64,000 nt of DNA from the NCBI RefSeq assembly GCF_004770265.1, contig NZ_RQGQ01000011.1, positions 124,001 to 188,000 on the forward strand, written 5' to 3'. The DNA comes from Leptospira congkakensis (GTDB lineage: Bacteria > Spirochaetota > Leptospiria > Leptospirales > Leptospiraceae). This document shows, piece after piece, positions 43,441 to 53,145 of this stretch. A program made the translations under genes and the position numbers. The notes under the pieces are model-generated. The model was not told the DNA's origin, ran no database searches, and worked only from the letters and a program-made list of their open reading frames with translations. How positions within the stretch are numbered: position 1 is the first letter of the stretch; each line of letters begins with the position of its first letter.

Positions 43441-45184
43441 AAAAGAAAAACACTAACCCAACAATTCCCATGTACAAATAAGAAAGTAAGTTTCCATACA
43501 ACCGATAAAAAGTCATTTCCCCTGGAATCACTTGTACTTTTTTCCGTATCACTGCCGTTGTTTCTATAGGAGTAAAATCATTATCGATATTGCGTCCAAG
43601 ATGATCTGTAAACACGGAAGTGCCAGAATTTGTGGAACGAACAATCCACTTACGAAATTCAATCGCACGAAGTCGACCCAAGGTATGGTGTTGGTAGGTT
43701 TCTACGGAGTTCCCATACCATTTGTCGTTAGTCACATTGACAATAAAATCGGGATCACCCGAAAACTTTCTTACAAATTCAGAGATGATGACTTCATAAC
43801 AAATCAAAGGCAAAAAACTTCCAATTTGTTTTTCTTCTACCTTATCTTTGGAATAGTATTCCCGAACTCCTGAAGGTCCTATGGTCACGGTATCTTCAAA
43901 GTGTAAGTCTTTGGTTTGTGAAGGGGCCGTTTTTCTTGGTTCGTAGTAAGGGATTAAATTAAGACTGGTTCCCGGTGCAAATTGTCCGGTTTGGCCAGAC
44001 AATGCATACATCCATTCAAAAGGCATATACTCTCCGAAGATGAGTAAAAATACTTTTTGGTAGCTATTTCTTCTTTCACCATTGGGATTCATTAGAACAG
44101 AAGAATTGTACATCCGAACATCTCTTCTGGAGATCCGACCAGGGAGGGCTTCTGATACTACATCTGCATCTAACTCGTTGTAAAACAGATTGGTTCCATG
44201 TCTTAAAGCAAGAATTGCCATTAGAGATTCAAACTGGTGCCAATAGATGCGACTATAACGAGTGACTTCGGTATCATGGGTTGTGAAAAAAGGAACACCT
44301 GATTCTGGCAAAACAACAAGGTCCACTGGATTCTCTTTCAGTTCTCTCTCTGTCATAGAATCAATCCGAGCCATTAGTTTTCGAATTTCTTCTACAGGAT
44401 TTCTACCATCTCGAAATTCTAAAGGTGCGTTCGGTTGTACAATCAAAACATCTCGTTCGGCAACGGGTTTTACATCCGACCATTTTTGGAATAAATAATA
44501 CCCATTCCCAAAAAACAGAATGAGAACTAAAACAAAACTGAGGACACCGAATGAAAATTGTTTTTGGAATCCTTTGTGTTTCGAAAGAAAGTTTGTAAAC
44601 AACCGAAAGAAGGTTTTTGGTTTTCTAAAAGCGAATAAATAATAAGAAACAAAAAAGAGGAATGCGGAAAGTCCATAAGAACTCACATACTCCGCATTTT
44701 GTGCCAAAATTTGGTTTTCGGCAACAACGTTTCCGAAATACCAAGGAAACACTTGGGGAGTAAAAAATTCAGCAAATAGAATGGAAACAGAAGCAATCAC
44801 AGGGAAAAATTTTCCCACTCGTTTAGCCAAAAAGGAAAACAACAAAAGATAAACAGGAAACTTAAAATTTAATAAAATTGCAGAACCAATAAAAATAGGG
44901 ACTGCCAAATACCAATCGAATCCACCAAAAACAGTGGTCATATGGTAAATCCAATGAAAAGAAACTAAATAAAATAGAATGGAAAAACCAAACCCGTGAT
45001 AGACGAGTTTTTTCCATTGGCCTCTGTTTCGTTTTTCAATAAGAAACAAACCAAAAGGAGCCACCCAAACAAAAAATGGAAGGTTTAATGGAGCAAAAGA
45101 AAGGAAAGAAAATACTGCGGTGACCGAATAACAAAAAACGGATATGATACCTTCGCGCGAAATTAAAAAACGTACCAGTTTCAT
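43421..45184 (-). CDS. lnt: Apolipoprotein N-acyltransferase
   Basis: Integral membrane enzyme of 587 residues that adds the third acyl chain to the N-terminal cysteine of lipoproteins. Several hydrophobic helices fill residues 10-235, followed by a periplasmic nitrilase-like domain. The catalytic triad of the family is visible: Glu294 (VLPESGVPF), Lys377 (YQKVFL, before FGEYMP) and Cys462 (LICYEVI). A last helix is near the C-terminus. It lies 25 bases after the YacL-like gene and overlaps the following hypothetical gene by 20 bases. Confidence 0.93.
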   Translation of the reverse strand: MKLVRFLISREGIISVFCYSVTAVFSFLSFAPLNLPFFVWVAPFGLFLIEKRNRGQWKKLVYHGFGFSILFYLVSFHWIYHMTTVFGGFDWYLAVPIFIGSAILLNFKFPVYLLLFSFLAKRVGKFFPVIASVSILFAEFFTPQVFPWYFGNVVAENQILAQNAEYVSSYGLSAFLFFVSYYLFAFRKPKTFFRLFTNFLSKHKGFQKQFSFGVLSFVLVLILFFGNGYYLFQKWSDVKPVAERDVLIVQPNAPLEFRDGRNPVEEIRKLMARIDSMTERELKENPVDLVVLPESGVPFFTTHDTEVTRYSRIYWHQFESLMAILALRHGTNLFYNELDADVVSEALPGRISRRDVRMYNSSVLMNPNGERRNSYQKVFLLIFGEYMPFEWMYALSGQTGQFAPGTSLNLIPYYEPRKTAPSQTKDLHFEDTVTIGPSGVREYYSKDKVEEKQIGSFLPLICYEVIISEFVRKFSGDPDFIVNVTNDKWYGNSVETYQHHTLGRLRAIEFRKWIVRSTNSGTSVFTDHLGRNIDNDFTPIETTAVIRKKVQVIPGEMTFYRLYGNLLSYLYMGIVGLVFFFYVKRNS

Positions 45185-45208
45185 ATCCGTTAGACTACTT
45201 AAAATAAA

Positions 45209-46246
45209 TTACGATTTGTTGTAGTTATTGTTACCGTTTTGCACTTTTGTAAAAATCATTTTACCGGCAGCAGTTTGGATGATACTTGTGACTACCACAC
45301 GTACATCTTTTCCTACCAAGTGACCACCGTTTTCAATCACAACCATGGTTCCATCTTCTAAGTAACCAATCCCCTGGTTTTCATCCTTTCCTTCTTTGAT
45401 GACGGAAATTTGAAATTCTTCTCCAGGAAGAACCACTGGTTTGAGTGCATTGGCAAGGTTGTTCAAGTTCAGAACACGAACCCCTTGTAACTCAGCAACT
45501 TTGTTTAGGTTGAAGTCGTTAGTAACAACAGCTCCACCAGTATCACGAGCTAGTTTCACAAGTTTTGCATCCACTTCTCTTGTGTCTGAATAATCGGTAT
45601 AAGTGATTTTAACTTCGATAGAACCTTTTCTTTGAAGTTTGTTTAACATCTCAAGACCACGTCTTCCGCGAGCCCGTTTGATTGGGTCAGAAGAATCGGA
45701 GATGAGTTGGATCTCACGCAAAACAAAGTTAGGGAGGATGAGCGGACCATCTAGAAAATGGGTATCCGCAATATCCAAAATACGACCATCGATCACAACA
45801 GAAGTATCTAGAATTTTATCTTTAATTTGGGTATTTGCTGTTTCGAGTCCTGGGATTTGGAAACTAGAGCCACCGGCAGAATTACTTCCACCAAAAATAC
45901 CAAGTCCTGGTTTTTTAGCAAAAGCCACTCCGGTTTTGATTCCTGTTAAGAACAAAAGAACCGCAACAAAGATCGCGATGGATTTATATCCGTAATCGTT
46001 AAGGAGACTGACTGGGAATGCCGCAATGGACAAACCAAGAAGTGCTCCTACACTGGCACAAAGTACAAGATCAGCTTTGATTTCAGGGAATAATTTTCTT
46101 TCACCTAACACGAGGATTAGGGAATACGTGAGAATGATTCCAGCAAGTGACCCCGCCAAAACGAGGTTTTGCGATTCCGAATATAAGAAGAAAAACGATA
46201 CCGAAGAGACGAGAATCGTCCCAAGGGCTGAAAGTAAGTGTTTCAT
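45209..46246 (-). CDS. YacL-type membrane PIN/TRAM protein
   Basis: Protein of 345 residues with four membrane helices (about 5-110), a PIN nuclease-fold domain (about 140-260) and a C-terminal TRAM RNA-binding domain (about 275-340). PIN acidic residues appear in [17 protein letters not shown] and [12 protein letters not shown]. This arrangement is the YacL family, whose function is not settled; RNA cleavage or binding at the membrane is inferred. It follows carD by 39 bases and precedes lnt. Association of yacL with carD-type genes is seen in other bacteria. Confidence 0.88.
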   Translation of the reverse strand: MKHLLSALGTILVSSVSFFFLYSESQNLVLAGSLAGIILTYSLILVLGERKLFPEIKADLVLCASVGALLGLSIAAFPVSLLNDYGYKSIAIFVAVLLFLTGIKTGVAFAKKPGLGIFGGSNSAGGSSFQIPGLETANTQIKDKILDTSVVIDGRILDIADTHFLDGPLILPNFVLREIQLISDSSDPIKRARGRRGLEMLNKLQRKGSIEVKITYTDYSDTREVDAKLVKLARDTGGAVVTNDFNLNKVAELQGVRVLNLNNLANALKPVVLPGEEFQISVIKEGKDENQGIGYLEDGTMVVIENGGHLVGKDVRVVVTSIIQTAAGKMIFTKVQNGNNNYNKS

Positions 46247-46285
46247 AACTCAATCCTTATAAAAGAGTTGAGCAAAAACGGAAGT

Positions 46286-46867
46286 TTATTCTAAATCTAG
46301 ATCATCATCCAATTCTTTTGGAGGTGGTGCTGGAGCCAATCCCTGAACCGAAGCCGCTAACACATCAGATACGATGTTTCCTGCTTCTTCCTGGGGTACA
46401 CCTTTACTAAGTGCAATTTCCATCTTTACTAAATTATAGGCGCTCTCATAGAGCTTTCTTTCCATAATGGAAAGTTCTTTGCCATAGGCACGTCTGTAAA
46501 GATTACGGCAAACATCAGCCACTTCGAAAATGGAACCAGACTTGATCTTGTTCATATTGTTCTGGTAACGGACTTTCCAGTCCTCTTCCGTGTCGACCTC
46601 ATCCTTTTTTAGGAGAGTGAGAACTTTTTTGATCTCTTTTTTATCAATGATCGACCGGATACCCACATCCATTGCGCGATCCACCGGGATTGAGACCTTC
46701 ATTTTGGAACCTTGAATTTCCAAACTGTAGCAGTCTTTTTTCTTTCCCAGAATCAGCTTTTTAGCAACTTCTGTGACTTCACCTACTCCATGGATCGGGT
46801 ATACAACGTAATCCCCAACCTTGAATTTAGGCTCTTTAGTTTTTTCGTTTAGTTTTTTTGTAGCCAA
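46286..46867 (-). CDS. carD: CarD-family transcription regulator
   Basis: Regulator of 193 residues that binds the RNA polymerase beta subunit and stabilises open promoter complexes, often at rRNA and stress promoters. The N-terminal CarD-CdnL-TRCF interaction domain is clear ([19 protein letters not shown]), followed by the helical DNA-binding part ([21 protein letters not shown]). The C-terminus is an acidic and proline-rich tail. The start is TTG; no in-frame ATG or GTG lies in the short leader after the promoter. It heads the yacL-lnt direction of transcription. Confidence 0.92.
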   Translation of the reverse strand: MATKKLNEKTKEPKFKVGDYVVYPIHGVGEVTEVAKKLILGKKKDCYSLEIQGSKMKVSIPVDRAMDVGIRSIIDKKEIKKVLTLLKKDEVDTEEDWKVRYQNNMNKIKSGSIFEVADVCRNLYRRAYGKELSIMERKLYESAYNLVKMEIALSKGVPQEEAGNIVSDVLAASVQGLAPAPPPKELDDDLDLE

Positions 46868-46895
46868 GTAAGTATAATAACTTCCGTAAATACTC

Positions 46896-46943
46896 TTGCC
46901 AACACTATACCTGAAAATTGACGAATGTCAAGGAAGTTGGCAA
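46896..46943 (-). promoter_or_regulatory. carD promoter framed by an 8-bp inverted repeat
   Basis: On the minus strand a perfect -35 TTGACA (46926-46931) and a -10 TATAGT (46904-46909) are 16 bases apart, with a predicted start site about 30 bases before the carD TTG. Arms TTGCCAAC (46896-46903) and GTTGGCAA (46936-46943) flank the promoter exactly, one touching the -10 box and the other just upstream of the -35 box. The -35 box itself is half of TTGAC-ATTC-GTCAA. This looks like an operator. Confidence 0.7.
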
Positions 46944-46950
46944 AAATAGT

Positions 46951-47562
46951 TCAGAATCGAATGGTTTTTACCTGTGCATCAGTCAGAGAGGGAAGTTTTG
47001 ACCGAACTGCTTCTAAGGTTTCTTTTGCATCATCCAATCGATAGAAGTAACCCGCAAAGAGTTTGCCCGTAGAGGTACGAAAGATCCGGCCTCGTAAACT
47101 TGGGTTTGTATCAATCAATTGTTTTCCCACTGCCACAGCTTCTTCCGGTGTGAAATCCCCAATTTGAACCATATAGTTGATTTGGTCATTTTTAGGAGGG
47201 AATTTCAAGGTAGCTGGAAACGGGGATCCCGTAGAGGAATCATTTCCTTGCGAACGTGTTTCTTCCTGGTTTCCTGCATCTTCCTTGGATTCAGCCAATT
47301 GAGGAGCGGGTAATTTATGAGAACCTACGTTCGAAAATGATGTTTCCGAGTTTTCTTTAAATTTTGTTTCTTTTTGTCCGAGTTGGATTCCCACAACCAT
47401 ACCCGAAGTAAAAAGTAAAATCCCACCGATGAGAAGGATGAAAGCTGATTTCGGTTTTGGAGAGGTTCCCAAATAAGATGGAGTTTGCGGAGAATAAGAG
47501 GGAACCTCACCCTCGAAGGGGCGGCCGGATCTAAGCTTTCTTGAATAATCTATATTTTGCAT
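46951..47562 (-). CDS. SPOR-domain membrane protein
   Basis: Protein of 203 residues with a cytosolic N-terminus, one membrane helix (about 38-59, SAFILLIGGILLFTSGMVVG), a low-complexity Ser/Glu linker, and a C-terminal SPOR domain (about 128-200; NYMVQIGDFTPEEA, then FAGYFYRLDDAKETLEAV). SPOR domains bind denuded peptidoglycan at division sites, so the protein is probably a bitopic cell-wall or septal factor. Ends just after the carD promoter region. Confidence 0.85.
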   Translation of the reverse strand: MQNIDYSRKLRSGRPFEGEVPSYSPQTPSYLGTSPKPKSAFILLIGGILLFTSGMVVGIQLGQKETKFKENSETSFSNVGSHKLPAPQLAESKEDAGNQEETRSQGNDSSTGSPFPATLKFPPKNDQINYMVQIGDFTPEEAVAVGKQLIDTNPSLRGRIFRTSTGKLFAGYFYRLDDAKETLEAVRSKLPSLTDAQVKTIRF

Positions 47563-47708
47563 GGGCGTTCCGGAATCTCTATTACTCTAATTGTCGGACA
47601 CCGATTCCAAAAAATAGAATGATTTTTGATGAAATCGAAATGATTCCAGATCTAAGTGGATCGTAGTTGAATTCGCTAGAGTTGTTTCAAAAATGATATT
47701 ACCAAATC

Positions 47709-48335
47709 GTGAATTGTCCTCTTTGTGAATCTGAATCGGCTCCGTTTTTTACGAATAGATTTCGCTCTTATCAAAGATGTCGAAATTGTCTTTCCATTTT
47801 TATGGAGCCTGTCTATTTACCAGACGCAGAAGAAGAGAAGTTACGGTATATGAAACACAATAACGATGTGCACGACATTCGTTACCAAAATTTTTTAAAA
47901 CCAATTGTAGAGAAAGTTGTATCCAATCAAAACCCAACAGACCAGGGTCTAGACTTTGGATCGGGACCCGAACCTATCGTTCAGTTTTTACTAAACAAAA
48001 TGGGTTATCCAATTAAACTCTATGATCCCTTCTTTCATAATCACTTAGAAAACATAAACCAAATATATGATTATATTATTCTTACAGAAGTTGTGGAACA
48101 TTTCCATTTTCCGAATTTAGAATTCCAAAAATTAAACCAATTATTAAAACCAAATGGATGTTTGTACATTTTAACTCATCCCTATGACGACTCCATTGAT
48201 TTCGAAAGTTGGTATTACAAAAATGACAAAACTCATACTTTCTTTTATACCACTAAATCTTTTGAATGGATTTCAAATCAGTTTGGATTCAAAAAACTAG
48301 AAATTCAAAATAGAATCATATTATTAAAAAAATAA
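47709..48335 (+). CDS. Zinc-ribbon class I SAM-dependent methyltransferase
   Basis: Protein of 208 residues. The N-terminus carries a CxxC...CxxC zinc ribbon (CPLC and CRNC). The methyltransferase fold follows with motif I GLDFGSGPEP and the post-motif YIILTEVVEHF, then LLKPNGCLYILTHPY. The start is GTG (no ATG before the first cysteine). Such ribbon-methyltransferases often act on sugars or small molecules, but the substrate cannot be read from sequence. It is monocistronic. Confidence 0.82.
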   Translation: MNCPLCESESAPFFTNRFRSYQRCRNCLSIFMEPVYLPDAEEEKLRYMKHNNDVHDIRYQNFLKPIVEKVVSNQNPTDQGLDFGSGPEPIVQFLLNKMGYPIKLYDPFFHNHLENINQIYDYIILTEVVEHFHFPNLEFQKLNQLLKPNGCLYILTHPYDDSIDFESWYYKNDKTHTFFYTTKSFEWISNQFGFKKLEIQNRIILLKK

Positions 48336-48442
48336 TTTGGCCTTTTATCGCCAGAAAGATAATAAAAAGCCCCCCTCCTCAAATGATCAAAGAACGAAGA
48401 TTCAATGATAATACAAAACAATCGATATAAACACTGATAAGC

Positions 48443-49360
48443 CTAAGGAAGACTCATCAAAGTGGAGATGTCACTTGCACTCAGCTGACGTCCTTTGAAA
48501 AACCAAATATCATCCATCCTTCCTGAATAAAAACGAGGGTTAGCAAAACCATAACCAATGTTTAGTGGTGTTCCGGTCCACCAAGGAAGCGGTGAACTGC
48601 CCGTAATGCATCCAGTGACATACGGAAGATCACCTGAGGGGATAAGATCAGAGGTAACACCCACACCCACTCCATTGACCCAAATTGTTCCCTGCTGCGT
48701 GGCTCCATTGTGAACGTAAGTGATATGAGTCCATACGTTTGCGGTTAAAACCGTTGAAGATGTCCCTACCGTAACACTGGAATTACCCCAAAAGGAAAAA
48801 AATGCAGAAAACTCGAAATGACCTGTTGCATCTAATAAAAGTCTGGGCCCTGGATTGTAACCAATAGCTTGTTGGAAACCTATAATTTGATTGTTCGTCG
48901 CATTATTTGGAAAAATCCATAAAGCAATGGCAAAGTCCTCGTTGCAAAGAGGAGTAAAGTCACTACCAAAGTACTGATCCGTCCCGTTGAAGGATGCAGT
49001 ACCGTTTGGCAGATGGGAACGACTGAGAGAATACGAAGGACCTGTAGTGGCAGGCCAAATTCCACCAGGGAAATATCCATGATGAGCACTTCCACTCTTA
49101 TCATTGATATCACCATCCAGAGGATACCATGCATAAAGACCGGAGACAAGTGTGGGCGGGATTTGGAAACCATTTGTAGAAGTAACGCCGTTAGGACCAC
49201 AACGCCCTTCTAAAAAGCATTTTAAAATTTCAGTTTCAGCGAATGATTTGCTTTCGTAATCTCCTGTATTATTAAAAGAGTTCGGCAGACAATAGGAACA
49301 TAAACAGAATGCAAATGCAAATAATCGAATTTGTTGGATGATTAGGAAACAACTCTCCAT
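48443..49360 (-). CDS. LamG-domain surface protein
   Basis: Exported protein of 305 residues with a hydrophobic signal (IRLFAFAFCLCSYC) that may be a lipoprotein signal, then a concanavalin-like/LamG domain (about 85-300): GLYAWYPLDGDINDKSG, ASFNGTDQYF, IALWIFPN, VWTHITYVHNG and RMDDIWFFKGRQLS. LamG domains bind glycans or matrix proteins. The cysteine pair CFLEGRC lies between signal and domain. Monocistronic, convergent with the methyltransferase. Confidence 0.78.
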   Translation of the reverse strand: MESCFLIIQQIRLFAFAFCLCSYCLPNSFNNTGDYESKSFAETEILKCFLEGRCGPNGVTSTNGFQIPPTLVSGLYAWYPLDGDINDKSGSAHHGYFPGGIWPATTGPSYSLSRSHLPNGTASFNGTDQYFGSDFTPLCNEDFAIALWIFPNNATNNQIIGFQQAIGYNPGPRLLLDATGHFEFSAFFSFWGNSSVTVGTSSTVLTANVWTHITYVHNGATQQGTIWVNGVGVGVTSDLIPSGDLPYVTGCITGSSPLPWWTGTPLNIGYGFANPRFYSGRMDDIWFFKGRQLSASDISTLMSLP

Positions 49361-49472
49361 AGAAACATCTAGAATATCCTAAAAAAATAACTGGTCGTCC
49401 GAAACTATATTTCAGGACTCTTTTTTAGAATTAAACTTGTAAGCTGTCAAAAAAATCTAAAACTGATTCAAA

Positions 49473-51044
49473 ATGAAATGGGTTCGATTTTTGTTTTTTA
49501 TATGGATCTTGACGGCTGGTCTATCCTGTTCCGAAGAGAAACACAGCAGAACTAACATTACGAATCGATTTGAATCCTTCCGTGATCCCCAAGGGCAGAT
49601 GTCCTTGGAAGATGTAGAGAAACAAACATCTTGGCAAAACATAAAAGGGGATTCTCTCTCTTTTCATTTTACAAAAGACATCATCTGGCTCCGGGCTAAA
49701 GCTAGTGACCCCGCTTTTTTACCAGATAAAATCCTCTCTTTAGAATGGAAGGCATTAGACAACGCGATTCTTTTTTTACCGGACGAAACGTCCTACCAAT
49801 CTTTTCAAACGGGAGACGCTTATCCTAAATCCACTTGGGCTGTTCCGGAAGCATTGGATCCTAGTTTTCAAATCCCAAGGCTCAAACTAACAAAACATAA
49901 CTATATTTACTTACGACTTCAATCTGTGTCCCTCATCTCTTTTCCTATTTTCTCTATGGATGAGAATGCCTTTCATAAAAAGATTATTTTAGAAACCGGA
50001 GTGATCTACTTAATTCTTGGATTTTGTGCCGTTATGTTTCTTATCAGCCTGTTTTATCTCTTTGCATTTCGGCTTTATGAATTTTTTTACTATGGAGTCT
50101 ATATACTAACAACGACTTTGTGGTTCAACACTCAATTTGGAAATTCCTTCCATACTTTTTGGCCGAGTGCAACTTGGTGGCAAAGTAGATCCAATTTATT
50201 TTTTTTGGCTTTGGGAATTGCTGCCTCTTTTCAGTTTGTAAGAATATTTTTAAACACAAAACAAAAAACTCCTTGGGTTGATCGCATTTTAACCCTACTG
50301 GCACTCGTTGGACTCATATCCTCTTTCAGTATCCTTTTCACCGAAACAAATAGGATCTTTTCGAAAATCATCAACCTCATTTATTTGATATCGGTTCCCA
50401 TCATCCTCTCTGCCGGGATTCGGGTCTACTTAATGGGAGAGAAAAAAATCAAATTCTTTCTCCTCTGTTGGGGGAGTTATCTTTGTTCCGGATACATTTC
50501 TATTTTTTATTACTTAGGAATCATTCCTTATTCTCTGCCGGTCATATATGGATCCATATTCATATTTCCGATCGATTTGTTTTTTTTATTATTCAACCTG
50601 CTTCAAAAATACAAAGATTTGGATGGGGAAAGAAATGAAATCTTACAAAGACTTCTCTCCATAAACAATTCCAAAGACACACGTTATACGAAATCCAAAC
50701 TAGATTCGGTCAATACAAACGAATTTGTGATTCGACTAGAGAAATGGATGTCAGAAACAAAACCATATTTAGATGAAACTTTGGATTTAGAAAAAACATC
50801 TCTTGCCATCGGACTGAACCTACAGCAGACATCGGAACTAATTAATTCGCAATTAGGAATGAGTTTCCGATCCTATTTGAATTCCTATCGAATCAAAGAG
50901 GCCAAAGAACTTCTAAAAACCAAACCGGAGTTATCGGTGATTGCCATCGCATTTGCAACAGGATTCGGTTCGAAATCGGTATTCAATGCGGAATTCAAAA
51001 AATCGACAGGACTTGCACCTGGAGAATACAAAAAGAAATCTTAA
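49473..51044 (+). CDS. 7TMR-DISM sensor with AraC-type DNA-binding domain
   Basis: Protein of 523 residues that joins membrane sensing to transcription in one chain. A lipoprotein-like signal (LTAGLSC) is followed by a 7TMR-DISM extracellular domain (about 30-170), seven membrane helices (about 178-385), and an AraC/XylS helix-turn-helix (about 420-520; LNLQQTSELINSQLGMSFRSY, then AIAFATGFGSKSVFNAEFKK and TGLAPGEYK). Its DNA target must be reached from the membrane. It is divergent from the LamG gene, which is a possible target by position only. Confidence 0.85.
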   Translation: MKWVRFLFFIWILTAGLSCSEEKHSRTNITNRFESFRDPQGQMSLEDVEKQTSWQNIKGDSLSFHFTKDIIWLRAKASDPAFLPDKILSLEWKALDNAILFLPDETSYQSFQTGDAYPKSTWAVPEALDPSFQIPRLKLTKHNYIYLRLQSVSLISFPIFSMDENAFHKKIILETGVIYLILGFCAVMFLISLFYLFAFRLYEFFYYGVYILTTTLWFNTQFGNSFHTFWPSATWWQSRSNLFFLALGIAASFQFVRIFLNTKQKTPWVDRILTLLALVGLISSFSILFTETNRIFSKIINLIYLISVPIILSAGIRVYLMGEKKIKFFLLCWGSYLCSGYISIFYYLGIIPYSLPVIYGSIFIFPIDLFFLLFNLLQKYKDLDGERNEILQRLLSINNSKDTRYTKSKLDSVNTNEFVIRLEKWMSETKPYLDETLDLEKTSLAIGLNLQQTSELINSQLGMSFRSYLNSYRIKEAKELLKTKPELSVIAIAFATGFGSKSVFNAEFKKSTGLAPGEYKKKS

Positions 51045-51107
51045 GTCCACATAACCCAAGAAAACACTTAGTTTACCAAAAAAAGTCCGTTGGGTCAGTT
51101 AGCGATT

Positions 51108-53060
51108 CTAAATCACAGAAATAATTTCTTTTAGTCTAGGATGTTCCGGGGACATTTTTTTAATCAAACCCACTAAATAATTAGCCCGATCCTTATCTCC
51201 GCTCAAACGACAAACATCCGCTAAATGAATCAAATTCCCAATATTTGCTGGTTGTCGCAACCTCACCCTTTCACCCAATTCTTGCGATTCTTCTAAAAAA
51301 GATTTTGATTTGTAAATAGAATAGAGACGTTTGTATAAAACTGAGGTATGGAACATCCATCTTGTATCAGATGGGAAAGTCTCCAATGCCAAACTCGCAT
51401 ATTCCATTGCCTTAAGCAGTATTCCCTCTTTTTCATACAATCTAGTGATGTATTTTAATTCTTTAATGGAAATTTCTAAGGCTGAATTATAGGATAAAAG
51501 TATATCCAAAGATTTGCTATATTGTTTTAGTTTAATAAACTTTTTAGCTTCCTCCCAGTAGACTCCAGGTTTAGAAAATGACCCTAAGTTATACTCCATT
51601 GATATCAAACTTAAATCATCTGAGAACTTTCCTCTTGTTTTTAAAATGGAGATCACATTTTTTACATCTCCTTTTGATTCTTCCAGACAATTTAAAATTA
51701 AATTTTGATTCTCATTGATTTCCCGATACCTGCCCGATTCAGAGATTACTAAATCATCTTTTCCGTCTGATCCACAAATAATTTTATCTCCTTTTTGTAA
51801 CTGGAAAACTGAGATGAATCGATTGGTTGGAACTTCCATTACACCTAATTTATAATAATGAATTTCATCTTCGATAAATCTTGCTTTTCCATCACGATAC
51901 AAAATTACCCAAGGGTGTTCTAAATTAATAAAATACAAAGTTCCCGTAGATTCTTCCAACAAACCTACTACGGCAGATACCAACATGGCTCCGTCGAAAG
52001 TTTCAAAAACCTTTTGTAAATCCAAAAAACAATCATGCAACCAACGTTCTGGCGACCGATTAGAAGAAACTGGATCCATCTTAGAGCGAATGATAATTGA
52101 GTTATAAACAGCTCCGAGGACAATGGCTCCCCCTGCTCCCTGGATCGATTTACCCATGGCATCTCCATTGATGAATGCTTTGTAACGTTTTCCTTGGAGA
52201 ATTAAGTTAAATACAGAAACATAATCACCACCTAACTGGTATTCTTTGTTTCTAAAATAAAACTTTTTGTATTGATTGACCACAGTTTCAATACTTACTG
52301 CATTTCCATCTGTTTCATGCCCAAGTAATGGTTCGAGTAAAAGCGAGGTTAAAAAATAATCACCGTCCTGCTGAGACTTTAAAGTTTGAATTTCATCGAC
52401 AGTTTTTGTAATTTCTTCGTTCTTTTTAATGATTCGTTTGTGGTTTAAAAAAGAATGAAAACGATATCTTTCCATAATGAGGCCGCTGAAAATTCCAAGA
52501 ACGTAACTGATCGCTAAGTTTTGCATCGAATATGCTGATGCAGCGGTAGAAAGATCTGGTTTATACACATAAACAGAAATGAAAAAAATCAGAATGGATA
52601 TAGGATAATAAATGAATAAAGTTTTTCTAGGGAGTGGTAAAAAAGGAAGGATCATCACGAGCATCTGATACCCAGAAACATAGGGAGCATCATCGGCAAT
52701 TCGACCCGTATAATAAGCAGCGGTAAACAAAAGGTAGGCGTATGTTAGATAGGCCCAGGTAAGACCTTCCCAGGAGGAAAACTTGTTTTTAAAATGATTG
52801 TAGATAATAAAAACAATATAGGAAAAACAAAGAAGACTGTATCCAATGCGGAAATAGAATAATTCAGGAAATTCAGGGTGTAGTTTGGCATCTGTATCAA
52901 ATGCAAACCCTAACATACCAAAAACACCAATGATACTACCAGGAATCTGGATGATTCGAGTATGCCTATCTAATTCGGCAATATAATCCTGGTTATATAT
53001 TTTCCTTTCAGGGGTTAGGTCTAAAAATTTAGAAAGAATCGTTTTGAAATACTGATACAC
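51108..53060 (-). CDS. Membrane PP2C phosphatase with C-terminal TPRs
   Basis: Protein of 650 residues. Six membrane helices (about 35-205) are followed by a coiled coil, the sequence QQDGDYFLTSLLLEPL, and a PP2C-type domain with GGDYVSV, GDAMGKSIQGAGGA and a terminal DDLSLISMEY, then C-terminal TPR-like helices (about 505-650). The usual GHG after the metal aspartate is GKS, as in the 1904-residue hub protein, and the whole linker-phosphatase-TPR block is paralogous to that protein. The start is GTG; an upstream ATG is out of frame. It lies just after the cox operon terminator. Confidence 0.85.
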   Translation of the reverse strand: MYQYFKTILSKFLDLTPERKIYNQDYIAELDRHTRIIQIPGSIIGVFGMLGFAFDTDAKLHPEFPELFYFRIGYSLLCFSYIVFIIYNHFKNKFSSWEGLTWAYLTYAYLLFTAAYYTGRIADDAPYVSGYQMLVMILPFLPLPRKTLFIYYPISILIFFISVYVYKPDLSTAASAYSMQNLAISYVLGIFSGLIMERYRFHSFLNHKRIIKKNEEITKTVDEIQTLKSQQDGDYFLTSLLLEPLLGHETDGNAVSIETVVNQYKKFYFRNKEYQLGGDYVSVFNLILQGKRYKAFINGDAMGKSIQGAGGAIVLGAVYNSIIIRSKMDPVSSNRSPERWLHDCFLDLQKVFETFDGAMLVSAVVGLLEESTGTLYFINLEHPWVILYRDGKARFIEDEIHYYKLGVMEVPTNRFISVFQLQKGDKIICGSDGKDDLVISESGRYREINENQNLILNCLEESKGDVKNVISILKTRGKFSDDLSLISMEYNLGSFSKPGVYWEEAKKFIKLKQYSKSLDILLSYNSALEISIKELKYITRLYEKEGILLKAMEYASLALETFPSDTRWMFHTSVLYKRLYSIYKSKSFLEESQELGERVRLRQPANIGNLIHLADVCRLSGDKDRANYLVGLIKKMSPEHPRLKEIISVI

Positions 53061-53074
53061 GATTCTTCATTAGA

Positions 53075-53100
53075 CGAAAAAGCCCGCGCGAGGGCGGGCT
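53075..53100 (-). terminator. Terminator of the cox operon
   Basis: AGCCCGC and GCGGGCT form a GC-rich 7-bp stem with a 6-base loop. On the minus strand TTTTT follows directly. It lies 46 bases after the ctaF stop. Confidence 0.8.
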
Positions 53101-53145
53101 TCTTTAAAACGGTTTTGTCTATTTTTTTTAAAAGAAAGACTCTAC

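Noticed and set aside
51052..51097. ACCCAA/TTGGGT inverted repeat after the AraC-type gene as terminator
   Set aside because: Only 6 bp with a 30-base loop and no T-run; not better than chance.
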